NCBI RefSeq assembly: GCF_041410465.1
Contig: NZ_CP166961.1
Coordinates: forward strand, 2,914,001-2,978,000
Length of the DNA stretch: 64,000 nucleotides
Reading direction: 5' to 3'
Origin: Thalassotalea sp. 273M-4
Lineage (GTDB): Bacteria; Pseudomonadota; Gammaproteobacteria; Enterobacterales; Alteromonadaceae
The translations under genes and the position numbers were made by a program. The notes below the pieces were generated by a model. It was not told where the DNA came from. It did no database searches and saw only the letters and a list, made by a program, of their open reading frames with translations. Of this stretch, positions 19,101 through 28,700 are shown piece after piece; position 1 is the first letter of the stretch; every line of letters starts with the position of its first letter.

Positions 19101-22100
19101 ACTTGCTGCAGAGGCTTCCAGTTACGTTTCAGGTAAGGGTTACAATTAACATCTTCTACCTGACAACGGGTGTACGCATTAAAATCAGAGTCAATGGTTG
19201 ATGTAATAGATAACACCCCATTGTCTTCAATTTGCCAATTCCATTGTTGCCATGAGCCTGAGTCTTCCGATTCAGTGGTTAGAAGCTTGGTAGCACGACC
19301 ATGTTGCTCGAAACGGTAGCCAAAACCATATTCAGCTAAAATGTTGCCATCTTTATCGTAAGCATTTGGATCGGTGAATGAATAACCACCCATCATAAAG
19401 TTATTGTTTACTATCGATGTATCAACATTTAGATCGACTTTAGTGGCAATCGCATATTTGCTTACCGCTAAGCCACCTTGGGTGTATTCAACCAGCACCT
19501 CGTCAATACGTTCTAGAGATTTAACACGGTTGATAACAACCTTTAAATCATCCCAATAGCTAACTTCTAAAGCGCCGTTAACAATCTGCCAGCTAGCGCT
19601 TACTTCTAAAGACGAGAAGCTAATGCTATGGTCGCTATTTAAGCTCACGATATCTGAGGCAAATTTCTTATAGATATTACTCTCTTCGCTATGAATGGCG
19701 ATTGGCAGCGCCCAAGTATTCTCTAGTAATTCACTTTCTGTGTAAGCAACAGAGTCAACCTGAGCTAAATCGATAAGCTTGACGATTCTACCATCAGTAA
19801 TGAGCACGTCAGATTGAACATTTTGAATGTAGGTTTTCAGTTTTGAAAGAGCATTCTCGCTCAATGTATAACGTGTGCGGCTTTCTAACCAAAACGTTTC
19901 TTCTTTACCTTCAACTTCTACTAATGCTAATGATCGACCTTCATTAGATGATGTCATCTCAAACCAGGTATCACTACTATTTAGGCTATACATATCAGCA
20001 TCAAACTGGCTAATAAAGCCCCAAGCAACTAAATCGTCTAAACCAACAGTAAGGTAACTTTCACCAGCAACAGCAAAGGTAAGTTCAACCTTATTATCAA
20101 CAATCGACCAGTTATACTCTTGCGTACCTGATACCGCTCGATATCTGCCGCTACCATCTGAATTGAAGGCGTATTTCGCACCATTGTTTCTATTGATATG
20201 ACTAAATGACGGCTCTGTTAAATGCCCATCAACAAAAACAAAGTAGTTTGATTTAACACTGTCACTGCTTATTTCAATAAAGCTAGAGATCTGCGCATTA
20301 TCTGGTAGTACATCAACATTATTTTCAACACCGTCACCATCACGATCGGTATCTGAATTATCGCCAATGCCATCACCGTCTAAATCAGACCATTCACTGT
20401 TATCATAAGGTAAATCGTCATCTTCGTTAGCAACACCATCACCATCAATGTCAGCATCATGCTGATCTGGAATATAGTCGCCATCAATGTCTGAGTAGTT
20501 TATGGCGCTATCAATATCTGAGCTTGCTAAGGCGCCAAAAAATAGCTCTTCTGAAATTTGCGTATTCGCCGGCGTATAATTACCGTGCCTTACCACTGAC
20601 ATGCCAGATTCTAGCTCTGTTTCAACAAACAAAATGTGGTTTATGGCGTCGGCATTTACATTTAGATAATCAACATAATATTCAGGTACGGTGTATTGAT
20701 ACACATCGATACCATTAATCACTGTTTTAGTAACGGCTACGCGAGCAACCTCAACTGGCTCATGAACGCCCCAGTTAAATTCGACTAAAATAAGCTCTAA
20801 GTTGTTGCCGTTAATGTCGCCATTATCAGATACTAAGAAGCCGTTAATAAAATTACTTCCACCTTTGTATCCAATAAAGATTCCACCCAGTAATTGGTTA
20901 ACCGGCGTGTCATGAATATTGACAATGTCATTCATGGTGTTGGCTAGATTAACGTCACCATTGTTCCATATAAGAATACCATTATGACACTCTAATTCTT
21001 CTTCAATAGGAAACCATGGGGCACTACAGAAAATACCATAAGAGTCATTTGTTTGAACAACTTTACCTAAGTACGCCTGCGCCCCTAAAGAGAACTTGGC
21101 TTGCTCATTGATAACATAACTAAAATCATCACCTAGCATTGAGTTAATTGGGAATGAGCCGATTTCAAGTTGCTCAAAATCAATCTCTACTGACATCCCA
21201 TCATTGCTTAACTTCAAGGTTTCGCCATCAGCGACATAACCTTGCCCGGTTAAACCGTAGCTTGCTTCAATAAAGCCATTCTCAGTTAGGTATTGTGTGG
21301 TGGCAGAATATTCATTTAGTAACCAAGATTGCGTCGTAGCATCATAGCGATGAAATTGCTCTTTGGCATGGTCACTCAAGACGTTTTTATAAAGCGTCAA
21401 CCCATAAAGCTTCTCAGAATTTACGTTCGCATAACCTTCATACAGAGCAACATTTTGGCTCATTGCCTCTTGCTCGTTTGCATCGACAATACGGGTCGCA
21501 ATGACAGAACCATAATTAGTGCAAGGTTCGGCGCCATCATCTGTCTCGAATGTTTCTGTATAAGTCAGAGTAATAGAGTCATCAGCTTGGTTATAAAAAC
21601 CATCCGTAGAAATCGTGTCAGGCCCATCAATGGTAAAGGTACCATTAGAGTTGATTGTACCGACCCAACCAGCACCTTGCTCACCAGCTTCATCGGCTTG
21701 CACCATGAACAGCTTATCATCATTCATTTCAATCACAGTGATATCAACAAATGTGCCTTCAGGATCGCACGTTGAAGACGTAATTGTGTCTTTAAATAAC
21801 CAACGACCGGTTAAATCAAACGTTTGGTTATCACAAACATCACCAATACCATTGCCATCACTATCTAGCTGATCAGGGTTCTCAATTAAAGGACAGTTAT
21901 CAGCATTGTTACCAATACCATCTAAATCGCTATCCTTTGTTTCAGACGCATCATTTGGGAAAACATCAGAGTTGTTACCTACGCCATCTTTATCGGTATC
22001 ATTGCTTTCTGATGAGTCATTTGGGAACGCATCGGCGTTATTACCCACACCATCGCCATCGCTATCTAGCGTTTCTGAGGCGTCATTTGGGAATGCATCC

Positions 22101-24853
22101 GCGTTATTACCAACGCCATCGCCATCGCTATCTAGCGTTTCTGAGGCGTCATTTGGGAATGCATCAGCATTGTTACCAACGCCATCGCCGTCGCTATCAG
22201 CCGACTCCGTCGCATCATTTGGGAACGTATCTGTGTTATTACCAACACCATCGCCGTCGCTATCTAGCGTTTCTGAGGCATCATTCGGGAACGCATCGGC
22301 GTTATTACCAACGCCATCGCCGTCGCTATCAGCCGACTCCGTCGCATCATTAGGGAACGCATCGGCGTTATTACCAACGCCATCGCCGTCACTATCGGCA
22401 GACTCTGCTGGGTTAAAATCATAAGCATCTTCTGAGTTTACAACGCCATCATTATCGATATCGTTATCTCTAAAGTCAGCAATAAAGTCGCCGTCAAAGT
22501 CGTTTGGTTTACTGCTGGCATCTAGTGGGTCTGAGTTTACAGCGATTTCATCGACATCAACGTAATTGTCATTATCATCGTCATTATCGGCATTGTTACC
22601 AATGCCATCACCGTCACTATCAAGCCATTCATTGGCATTTAAGCTAAACGCATCATTAATATCTTCAACACCATCATTGTCATCATCGCTATCAGGCGTT
22701 AAACCACCGGAATCGGCTAAACCATCACCGTCGGTATCGATAAAATCTTCGCTTGGAACACTGGCATCATTATCATCAGTGTCTTGTTCGGTTGGCCAAC
22801 CATCATTATCCGCGTCAACCGCATCAAACTTACTGGCATCCGTTGGAAAGTCGTCTTCAGAATCTAATACACCATCATTATCATCATCTTTATCACAAGC
22901 GTCACCAAAGGCATCATCATCTGAATTAACTTGGAACGTGTTCGCAATAAGAGGGCAATTATCACGGTTATTACCTATACCATCTTTATCTGAGTCAAAG
23001 CGCTCACTTGGATCAAGAGGTAAAGCATCTATATGATCAAATACACCATCACCGTCTGAATCTCTTTTAAGAGGGTCTGTACCTAATAGCAGTTCCGATT
23101 CATCTTCAATGCCATCGCCATCATCATCTCTATCATAAACGTTGGCAATACCATCTTTATCGGTATCTTGTGATGCGAGCGGATCATACGGGAATACATC
23201 ATCTTCATTGGCGATGTTATCACCGTCAATATCACCATCAGAATTATTACCAATGCCATCAGCATCTAAATCTCGTGATTCACTGGCATTTAATGGGAAG
23301 GCATCGTCTGTATCTTTAACACCATCATTGTCATCGTCATTATCTGGTGCTAAGCCACCTTGGTTTGCCTGACCATCACCATCGCTATCAATAAAATCTT
23401 CACCTGGGACACTGGCATCATTATCATTTGTATCTTGTCCCTCTGGCCAGCCATCATTATCTTGATCGACGGCATTTGAACGACTGTTATCAAGTGGAAA
23501 ATCGTCTTCGCTATCTAACACACCGTCGTTATCATCGTCGGTATCGGCATTGTTACCCGTGCCATCTAAATCGGTATCTGTGCTTTCACTTGGATCAAAA
23601 GGAAAGCGGTCTTCTGCATCAAATACACCATCATTATCATCATCGTCATCAGAGCGAGCGACATCGATGACATCAGTACGCGCACCAGATTCTAAAACGT
23701 AAACTACATCGGGTTTTCCGTCGTTATCAAAATCGCTGTCGGCAGAGGCATCTTCAGGAAACGCATCTTGAGAGTTTAAAACGCCGTCACCGTCAATGTC
23801 TGGTGACATTTCAGCGGGTTTAAGCTCAACAACTTCTTCACTGGCTACAAATTCACTGGTATCTGTTGTGCTACCTGTTGTCGCCGTTTCTTCTACGATA
23901 AGTTGTTTAACATCGCTTACGGTGCGACCGTTTGGATCATTTGGAATAGGCAAGGTGGCTGGATCTTGAGCTAGTACATCCAACGCCGCTACCGGATAGC
24001 TGCCAACAGTTTGCTGATGAATAAAACCATCAATAACCCCATCTGATAAATCGCCAGCAAGATCGTTAATAATATCGTCGGTAGTGATTTCTGTTTCACC
24101 ACTTAATTGCTTAATTTCATATACCACAGCAGTGATCGCTTCAACAGCGCTTCGGTACGCCGTTGTCGAGCTTTGCTGTTCACTTGTTTCGGTAGACGCA
24201 TTGATCAGCGGTGGGGTATTAAATAAGTCCACATCACTTTCAAGACCAAACCCAAGTGTCGACTTAACCTGCTCTTGCGCACTGGTCATCGCGGCGATAA
24301 CTTCGGCCATGGTCACTGTGCCATCATTGTTACCGGTAAATGGCGCGATGTTTGAGTCGGCATTTTGAAAAACCAAAGAAACAGATAAGTCAGTCAGCGG
24401 GGTTGCAAACATTTGCTCGCCACTGTCTAACATCTCAGAGGTTAAAATGGTGCGCATGACCTCAATAACTGGGTATTGATTGGTGGTAATGTCATAGGTA
24501 TCTTCATCTGCTCTTATTTCAAGCAAATAAGGCGCAGTCAAAGGGAACGTTAAGGATAAGTTCTCAATTTGTGCCGCCGCGTTGGTATTACCTTCCCCAG
24601 CAACAGCGCCTTTAAAGTCACTGGCGAGCGGGTCTATTTGATAAACGGTAACACTTGCCATAGCCATCGGGCCTTTGACACCGCCACCAGTAATGTCAAT
24701 AACCTCAGGCTTAGGTGGTGGCGGTGGTGGTGGGAGTACTATTTCGGGCTCAGGTTTCGGATCTGAGTCACCACATGCCGCTAGGTTGAGCGACAAAAGA
24801 GCTATCGTTAAAAGCTTTCCTAGCTTGGAATGATAAACACGGATGGGTTGCAT
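16184..24853 (-). CDS. giant TSP3-repeat lipoprotein with GH16 beta-glucanase and carbohydrate-binding-like domains
   Basis: A 2889-residue exported lipoprotein: lipobox 'LAAC' with C27 and +2 glycine, so probably outer membrane. Order of parts: proline-rich linker (35-50); N-terminal domain (50-345); thrombospondin type 3 calcium-binding array (350-1008) including seven 22-residue units; undefined beta-rich region (1010-1450); short TSP3 stretch (1452-1520); an unnamed module also found three times in giant 2 (1522-1958); TSP3 (1960-2060); glycoside hydrolase family 16 domain (2063-2330) with the catalytic motif ExDxxE as 'GEIDIVE' (E2180, D2182, E2185); and three jelly-roll-like domains (2388-2545, 2550-2722, 2727-2889), the last two opening with 'WDCCGGS' or 'FDCCGGS'. 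GH16 enzymes of this kind mostly cut laminarin or related beta-1,3-glucans; exact substrate is inference. The start ATG has AGGA 8 bp upstream. The first 2.4 kb nearly duplicate those of the gene at 25731-36749. Confidence 0.88.
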   Translation of the reverse strand: MQPIRVYHSKLGKLLTIALLSLNLAACGDSDPKPEPEIVLPPPPPPPKPEVIDITGGGVKGPMAMASVTVYQIDPLASDFKGAVAGEGNTNAAAQIENLSLTFPLTAPYLLEIRADEDTYDITTNQYPVIEVMRTILTSEMLDSGEQMFATPLTDLSVSLVFQNADSNIAPFTGNNDGTVTMAEVIAAMTSAQEQVKSTLGFGLESDVDLFNTPPLINASTETSEQQSSTTAYRSAVEAITAVVYEIKQLSGETEITTDDIINDLAGDLSDGVIDGFIHQQTVGSYPVAALDVLAQDPATLPIPNDPNGRTVSDVKQLIVEETATTGSTTDTSEFVASEEVVELKPAEMSPDIDGDGVLNSQDAFPEDASADSDFDNDGKPDVVYVLESGARTDVIDVARSDDDDDNDGVFDAEDRFPFDPSESTDTDLDGTGNNADTDDDNDGVLDSEDDFPLDNSRSNAVDQDNDGWPEGQDTNDNDASVPGEDFIDSDGDGQANQGGLAPDNDDDNDGVKDTDDAFPLNASESRDLDADGIGNNSDGDIDGDNIANEDDVFPYDPLASQDTDKDGIANVYDRDDDGDGIEDESELLLGTDPLKRDSDGDGVFDHIDALPLDPSERFDSDKDGIGNNRDNCPLIANTFQVNSDDDAFGDACDKDDDNDGVLDSEDDFPTDASKFDAVDADNDGWPTEQDTDDNDASVPSEDFIDTDGDGLADSGGLTPDSDDDNDGVEDINDAFSLNANEWLDSDGDGIGNNADNDDDNDNYVDVDEIAVNSDPLDASSKPNDFDGDFIADFRDNDIDNDGVVNSEDAYDFNPAESADSDGDGVGNNADAFPNDATESADSDGDGVGNNADAFPNDASETLDSDGDGVGNNTDTFPNDATESADSDGDGVGNNADAFPNDASETLDSDGDGVGNNADAFPNDASETLDSDGDGVGNNADAFPNDSSESNDTDKDGVGNNSDVFPNDASETKDSDLDGIGNNADNCPLIENPDQLDSDGNGIGDVCDNQTFDLTGRWLFKDTITSSTCDPEGTFVDITVIEMNDDKLFMVQADEAGEQGAGWVGTINSNGTFTIDGPDTISTDGFYNQADDSITLTYTETFETDDGAEPCTNYGSVIATRIVDANEQEAMSQNVALYEGYANVNSEKLYGLTLYKNVLSDHAKEQFHRYDATTQSWLLNEYSATTQYLTENGFIEASYGLTGQGYVADGETLKLSNDGMSVEIDFEQLEIGSFPINSMLGDDFSYVINEQAKFSLGAQAYLGKVVQTNDSYGIFCSAPWFPIEEELECHNGILIWNNGDVNLANTMNDIVNIHDTPVNQLLGGIFIGYKGGSNFINGFLVSDNGDINGNNLELILVEFNWGVHEPVEVARVAVTKTVINGIDVYQYTVPEYYVDYLNVNADAINHILFVETELESGMSVVRHGNYTPANTQISEELFFGALASSDIDSAINYSDIDGDYIPDQHDADIDGDGVANEDDDLPYDNSEWSDLDGDGIGDNSDTDRDGDGVENNVDVLPDNAQISSFIEISSDSVKSNYFVFVDGHLTEPSFSHINRNNGAKYAFNSDGSGRYRAVSGTQEYNWSIVDNKVELTFAVAGESYLTVGLDDLVAWGFISQFDADMYSLNSSDTWFEMTSSNEGRSLALVEVEGKEETFWLESRTRYTLSENALSKLKTYIQNVQSDVLITDGRIVKLIDLAQVDSVAYTESELLENTWALPIAIHSEESNIYKKFASDIVSLNSDHSISFSSLEVSASWQIVNGALEVSYWDDLKVVINRVKSLERIDEVLVEYTQGGLAVSKYAIATKVDLNVDTSIVNNNFMMGGYSFTDPNAYDKDGNILAEYGFGYRFEQHGRATKLLTTESEDSGSWQQWNWQIEDNGVLSITSTIDSDFNAYTRCQVEDVNCNPYLKRNWKPLQQVGNRLYVLEWEQWNTSYHLFSESERPTFKNVFAPRIQFYEVYELDVDTDGDGVIDAHDSDIDNDGVANELDAFEYDPFESLDTDGDGVGDNADAFPADVTESVDSDGDGVGDNADAFPTDATETVDTDGDGVGDNADPFPNDPNMHNDWHLVWADEFDGDAIDTHKWNHEINCDGGGNQEKQCYTDSEDNSFVSDGTLKIVAKPSLDKELPYSSARMTTQYKGDFTYGRIEARMKLPKGQGAWPAFWMMPTDAEYGEWPKSGEIDIVEAVNLGEEMYQGTGENRVYGTLHYGRAWDDKSTVGQVYTPKSNPADDFHTYAIEWEEGEIRWYVDGYLYSTQRKTDVEWDDEGYAKSVNHKGWYSENYDPITGELTTYYTNAPYDKDFYLILNFAVGGDWAENVHGGGIDAAAFEGGNTMEVDYVRVYQCAISPDTGKGCATVRPNYDKVASEETPDGALLEDPNTPNPPSKPVPSDLVVYEDFDTEFMPNFWAGDSGTIDIIDVDLGNERGNVKQLEFNTNQGIAFFQSAEAVDVSDYEYIEFDIFVVTETTAEQFFIRMDCVYPCSSGDFAIEKPSVGEWTSYKIALSDLLNNDGSNLDLSVVNTPLAFYPTWDQMNGFIAQIDNIRFTSPAPSLTIFAEEQNPSWPLWDCCGGSIPTLVLDDEEHGNVAEFEIVHGEWGGTVIGFMGRESGGAYDASSITENGVLQFEMKVVSQPDSATAPGIWLIKIETGNGDSFVEVPLNSSIEGVDPVVGEWKTFTFKLSDLIATGNNVDPSVIDIIMVHPSWSAGNGAVIRLDNVKIYAPTLTPETALFFEGPAQGWHLFDCCGGSTPAVVTDEDNSHGNVAEFSISSSPTVTGIMADSADYAIDATESLENGVVKFDLKIVQAPFDPSAPWLFKIESYGAATFVELNLNQSLEGIDPVVGQWQTFTFPLQTLFDMGLDISAIDTLWVFPFWGQGEGAVYRLDNIEIN
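21935..22396 (-). repeat. 66-bp tandem repeat array in giant gene 1 (7 units)
   Basis: Seven consecutive in-frame 66-bp units encode DSDGDGVGNNADAFPNDASETL-like 22-mers (TSP3 calcium repeats). Several are nearly identical at DNA level, which points to recent unit duplication. The matching array in giant gene 2 has 11 units. Confidence 0.9.
22397..24777 (-). repeat. 2.4-kb near-identical block, copy 1
   Basis: This DNA, coding residues 26-819 of giant 1, is almost identical to 34290-36673 in giant 2. The offset is constant at 11893 bp apart from one extra proline codon in giant 2. By eye I count five amino-acid differences. Identity ends abruptly in the signal peptide on one side and at the 66-bp array on the other. 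Confidence 0.9.
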
Positions 24854-24901
24854 CTGTAATGTCCTATTATTTTATTATTTTATCTTTAAGCGGGTTGATC
24901 T

Positions 24902-24972
24902 GATTTCATCACTGTGACCGTAATGGAATTGGGTTTCTGTAGGCGGAGGTTGACCCCATCAGTGATGAAAAC
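24902..24972 (-). promoter_or_regulatory. inverted repeat in the leader/promoter region of giant gene 1
   Basis: A perfect 11-bp inverted repeat, TTTCATCACTG (24904-24914) and CAGTGATGAAA (24960-24970), encloses 45 bp, 50-120 bp upstream of the ATG. It may be a leader stem or two half-sites for a regulator. It is not present upstream of giant gene 2. The rest of the gap to 25204 shows no gene; I could not fix a promoter. Confidence 0.4.
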
Positions 24973-25204
24973 GGCAGTAATATACAGAAATCTGTTTAAT
25001 TTTGTTACTCAGAATCACTGTTTTTTACTCCATATTTACAATTAATTTTCTAGACTTTCAGCTACAATTATGAAACGAATATGTTCACTTAATAACCACG
25101 AAAGATAAAACCCTGATGACATTAGGATATTTTTTGTAAGATAGATTTTTCTTTTATAAGATCATTCATGATTAATACTTTTCGTAATCCTGTTAAAAAT
25201 TTTT

Positions 25205-25253
25205 CAATACATAAAAAAACGAGTAACTAAGTTACTCGTTTTTTTATGTATTG
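25205..25253. terminator. long perfect-palindrome terminator after cassette 2
   Basis: A 23-bp perfect stem with a 3-nt loop (25205-25227 and 25231-25253) contains the core ACGAGTAAC/GTTACTCGT and runs of seven A and seven T. It lies 12 bp past the stop of the small gene of cassette 2 and could stop transcription from both sides. Confidence 0.85.
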
Positions 25254-25265
25254 AACTTTAGAATC

Positions 25266-25691
25266 TTACAACACAATGCCGTTATCTAGGGTTTCTGGTT
25301 GCGCAGGATCTTTCGTTCGTTCTTTTGATTGCCTTTCTATGTGTTGACGGGATTTTACTTGTGTTTTTACCGACATCACATCAACCCGGTTACTAGAAGG
25401 CTGTCTGGCAAAACGGCTATTCTTCGTAGCTCTTGCCTGAAGCGATAGATTACGCCCGGTAAGTCCATGATTTCTAGCCGTCGACGGCTTTAAAGCTGAA
25501 GGCTGATGAGCAGTTGTTTGCGGAGTAAGTTGAGCTGTTAGCGTTTTAACTTGGAGTGTTAAACTGGCAACATCTTTTGTCGCTTTGCTATTTTGCTGTT
25601 CTAATTGTTCGATTTTGTTATTGGTCGACCATAAGGTTGCCGAAACTCCAATAACCAATCCAACCGTGGTTGATAAAAGTAATGTTTTCAT
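25266..25691 (-). CDS. small membrane-anchored coiled-coil protein with LDNGIVL C-terminus (cassette 2)
   Basis: Unrecognised family, paralogue of 15652-16053. The 141-residue product has an N-terminal hydrophobic segment (residues 3-20, 'LLLSTTVGLVIGVSATLWS'), a coiled coil (about 24-57, 'KIEQLEQQNSKATKDVASL'), a basic region rich in R, K, S and T, and the C-terminus 'TKDPAQPETLDNGIVL'. Sequence identity to its paralogue is concentrated in the anchor-proximal helix and the last 16 residues; the middle diverges. It follows giant gene 2 by 39 bp, with the same GGGGTA hairpin in between and a TGAGG ribosome-binding site. Confidence 0.75.
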   Translation of the reverse strand: MKTLLLSTTVGLVIGVSATLWSTNNKIEQLEQQNSKATKDVASLTLQVKTLTAQLTPQTTAHQPSALKPSTARNHGLTGRNLSLQARATKNSRFARQPSSNRVDVMSVKTQVKSRQHIERQSKERTKDPAQPETLDNGIVL

Positions 25692-25703
25692 AATACCTCA
25701 AAT

Positions 25704-25727
25704 AAAAAGGGGTATTCCTACCCCTTT
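25704..25727 (-). terminator. hairpin between giant gene 2 and its small partner (attenuator-like)
   Basis: A 9-bp stem AAAGGGGTA/TACCCCTTT (25706-25727) and T run are the same element as at 16066-16090. Conservation of this intergenic hairpin in both cassettes, while the coding sequences around it differ, argues for function. Confidence 0.65.
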
Positions 25728-25730
25728 AGG

Positions 25731-28700
25731 TTATTGATTAACTACAACGCCTAGCTCTTGTAAGGACGTCACCTGCATCGGATCAACAGCATTTACATCA
25801 TACATTTCTAAAGTATGTAATGTTGGGTACCACGCATCGTTAGCAGCTTCAAGATCTTGATTTTGACGTAATGTTATTACAGGGGCTAAATCGGTGATTA
25901 AGCCAGAATTACTGATATTTAAATACTGTAGATTTGTTAGCGACGTAATGGCTGATAAATCACTAACTTGAGTTCCGTGTAAAGCTAGAGAATAAAGCTC
26001 TGACAAGTTCGTTGAAATATCATTCATCATCATATTATCAACATCTGCACTTACTATAGATAAGCTATCTAACTGCGATAATTGGATTATTACATCTTTT
26101 AAATCAGTATCAGTTGGTTCTGCGCTTGCAAGAGAACCTTGAATTTGAAGCTCTTTTAAATGGGTTAACTCAAGCAAATCCTGTGCATCAACATTAACAT
26201 CTGGGCTATCGAGTTGACTTGAATCGATCCCCAAACTATGCAAAGACTGAAGTGAGGATAACGATGAAAGATCTACTTTACCCGTACCGTAAAGCCACAA
26301 GCCACTTAAGTGTTGCGCATTACCTAAAGCCGATACATCATTAATATTCAGACCAAATAGTTCTAACGAGCTCAAAATTGGGGTAGCTGCAACAACAGCT
26401 AACTTGCTGTCATCAAATCCTAAGATATGATTTATCATCAGATTTGATAATTGTGGTAAAGCGATTATTGGTTGAAAATCATTTACGCTATGATTTTCTC
26501 CTTGCAGATAAAACGTATCTAAACCATAAAGCTGAGTAATATCAGATAAATCAGCTATATCATAGTTACTTGTACAGCTTAAAGTATGAAGCTGTGCGAC
26601 ATAGGTTAAACCGGCACTGTGGTCAAGAAAACACTGCAATAATCCTGGGTCGTTAATCACCACATTAGATATTAAGTCTTGTTTTACCGACCCATAAACA
26701 ATACTTGCAAAAGTATCAACTTGGCTAGGATCTTCAAGTGGCAAACTATGAACCCATAACGTATCAAGACTGTTGTTATTCATTAGTGGGCTTAAGTCTC
26801 GCACTTGCGTATTAGCAAGACTTAAACTTACCAAATTCGATAAAGCCGCTAATGGCGAAATATCTGTTATGAAAGTATTTCCCAAGTTGACATTTTCTAG
26901 ACTTTCAAACCATTCGATACCTGTCAAACTTGCAATATTTTGGTCACGACACCACAAAAATTTAACTTGGCCAGTAACCAAATATCCATTGGTGGAATCA
27001 ATTAAGCACTGTTTCAGTACAGGATCAAAAATATTATCAATAGCATCCACCAATAAGCTTCCATAGGCTAATTCACCAACAACATTTACACCATGATCTC
27101 GTAATGCCTGTACCTGTTGCTCTAGCTCGGTTTGGCCAGTCACTGGTAGGTTGTCAATGTAAATATCGGTTAAGGGAACCGATAATGGGTTCCAATACAT
27201 ACCATCAACAAACAATACTGATAAATCTGTAATAGCCATCTCACTAATAGACAAGGTGCTTAACTGAGCGTTATTGTGAACCACTTTATTTAACACATCA
27301 TTGTTAATAGAGCTGGTATATTTAAACTCTACAAATTTAAGCGTATTAATAGAAGAGAACACATTTGACTGCTCAGGCGTTAAATCACCATATAAATATA
27401 ATGATTCTAGGTTTAATAAACCCAGTTGATTAAAATCCTGCAGTTGATGAGTCCAGATAAGCAATGATTTAAACTTATTTAAATCAACTAGCGGGCTTAA
27501 GTCATAAATTTGATCCGTCCATAAAAACAGCTCTTCCAAGTTAGGCATCGTGGCGGCAGCGCTGATGTCGGTTAAACTTGGATTATCGATGACAAATCGA
27601 CGAATACTCTGATGGCCACTAAAAGCTGCAAAAGCATCATTATTAAAGCCAGTAGAATAAGCTTCTAAACTTTCAAAGCCTATGATTAGTGCAAGAGGTG
27701 AAAAGTCAATCAAAGACTCATTATACGTTAAATCGATATGCTTAAGACTGGTCAAATGTTCAACTCCGCTTAAATCGCTAATTTCAGAGAATGAACAGTC
27801 TAAGCTTTCAATGTCCTCAGCATAAATTACTCCAACATTGCTAATGCAGATCGAAAGGTTTTGATCAACAAAGCTTAGTGTCGACAATTCGGTACCTACT
27901 GTTAAGTTAGGATTGTAAGGGAAGTGGTCGCTATTATCTCCAACGCCATCACCGTCTGAGTCGTATTGCTCATTTGGATTATTGGCAAACATATCACTGT
28001 TATCACCCACACCGTCCAAGTCGGTATCAATCCATTCGCTATTATCAAATGGGAAAGCATCGTCTTCATTTAAGTAACCATCGTTGTCAATGTCGAGATC
28101 AAAGCTATTTGTGATACCATCTGCATCATGATCAACGTTCGGATCATAAAACCTCACGTTATCTAAGCGATATACAGCACCATCACCTTGTCCCCAAGAA
28201 GGGAAGACCATGATGACATCAATGGCACTGAGATCTAGGCCCCAATTCGCTAAATCTGATAACTTAAAGGTGTATCTTTGCCATTCACCAACAATAGGGT
28301 CTACACCTTCAAGGCTTTGATTAAGTGGTAGCTCAACAGCAGTTGATCCATATTCTGACTCGACTTTGAATAACCAAACAGCAGATGCATCAAATGGTGC
28401 ATTAACAATTTTCATTTCAAATTCAAGTACACCATTAGAGACAATAGATCTTGCATCGATAGGCTGTGGCGTATCGGTTATCCAGTCACGAGAGATAAAG
28501 CCCATTACGGTTGGTGAAGCTCCAATTGTAAACTCTCCCACATTACCGTGAAGCCCATCATCTTGAACCACCGTTGGCAGCGAACCACCGCAGCAATCCC
28601 ATAAAGGCCAACTTGAGTTTGGTTGTTCAGAAAAAACGGTGAATGAAAGTGAATCCGCATTATCACCAATACCATCCCCATCTGAGTCATATTGCTCAAG

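Noticed and set aside
21906..22424. Open plus-strand frame of 172 codons rich in S, P and L opposite the TSP3 array
   Set aside because: It is the antisense shadow of the 66-bp repeats; low-complexity product, no ribosome-binding site, and similar shadows appear wherever the repeat occurs (for example 33520-34317).
24854..25204. Possible riboswitch upstream of giant gene 1
   Set aside because: The inverted repeat is real, but the sequence between the arms does not match c-di-GMP, cobalamin or other aptamer consensus sequences that I can recall.
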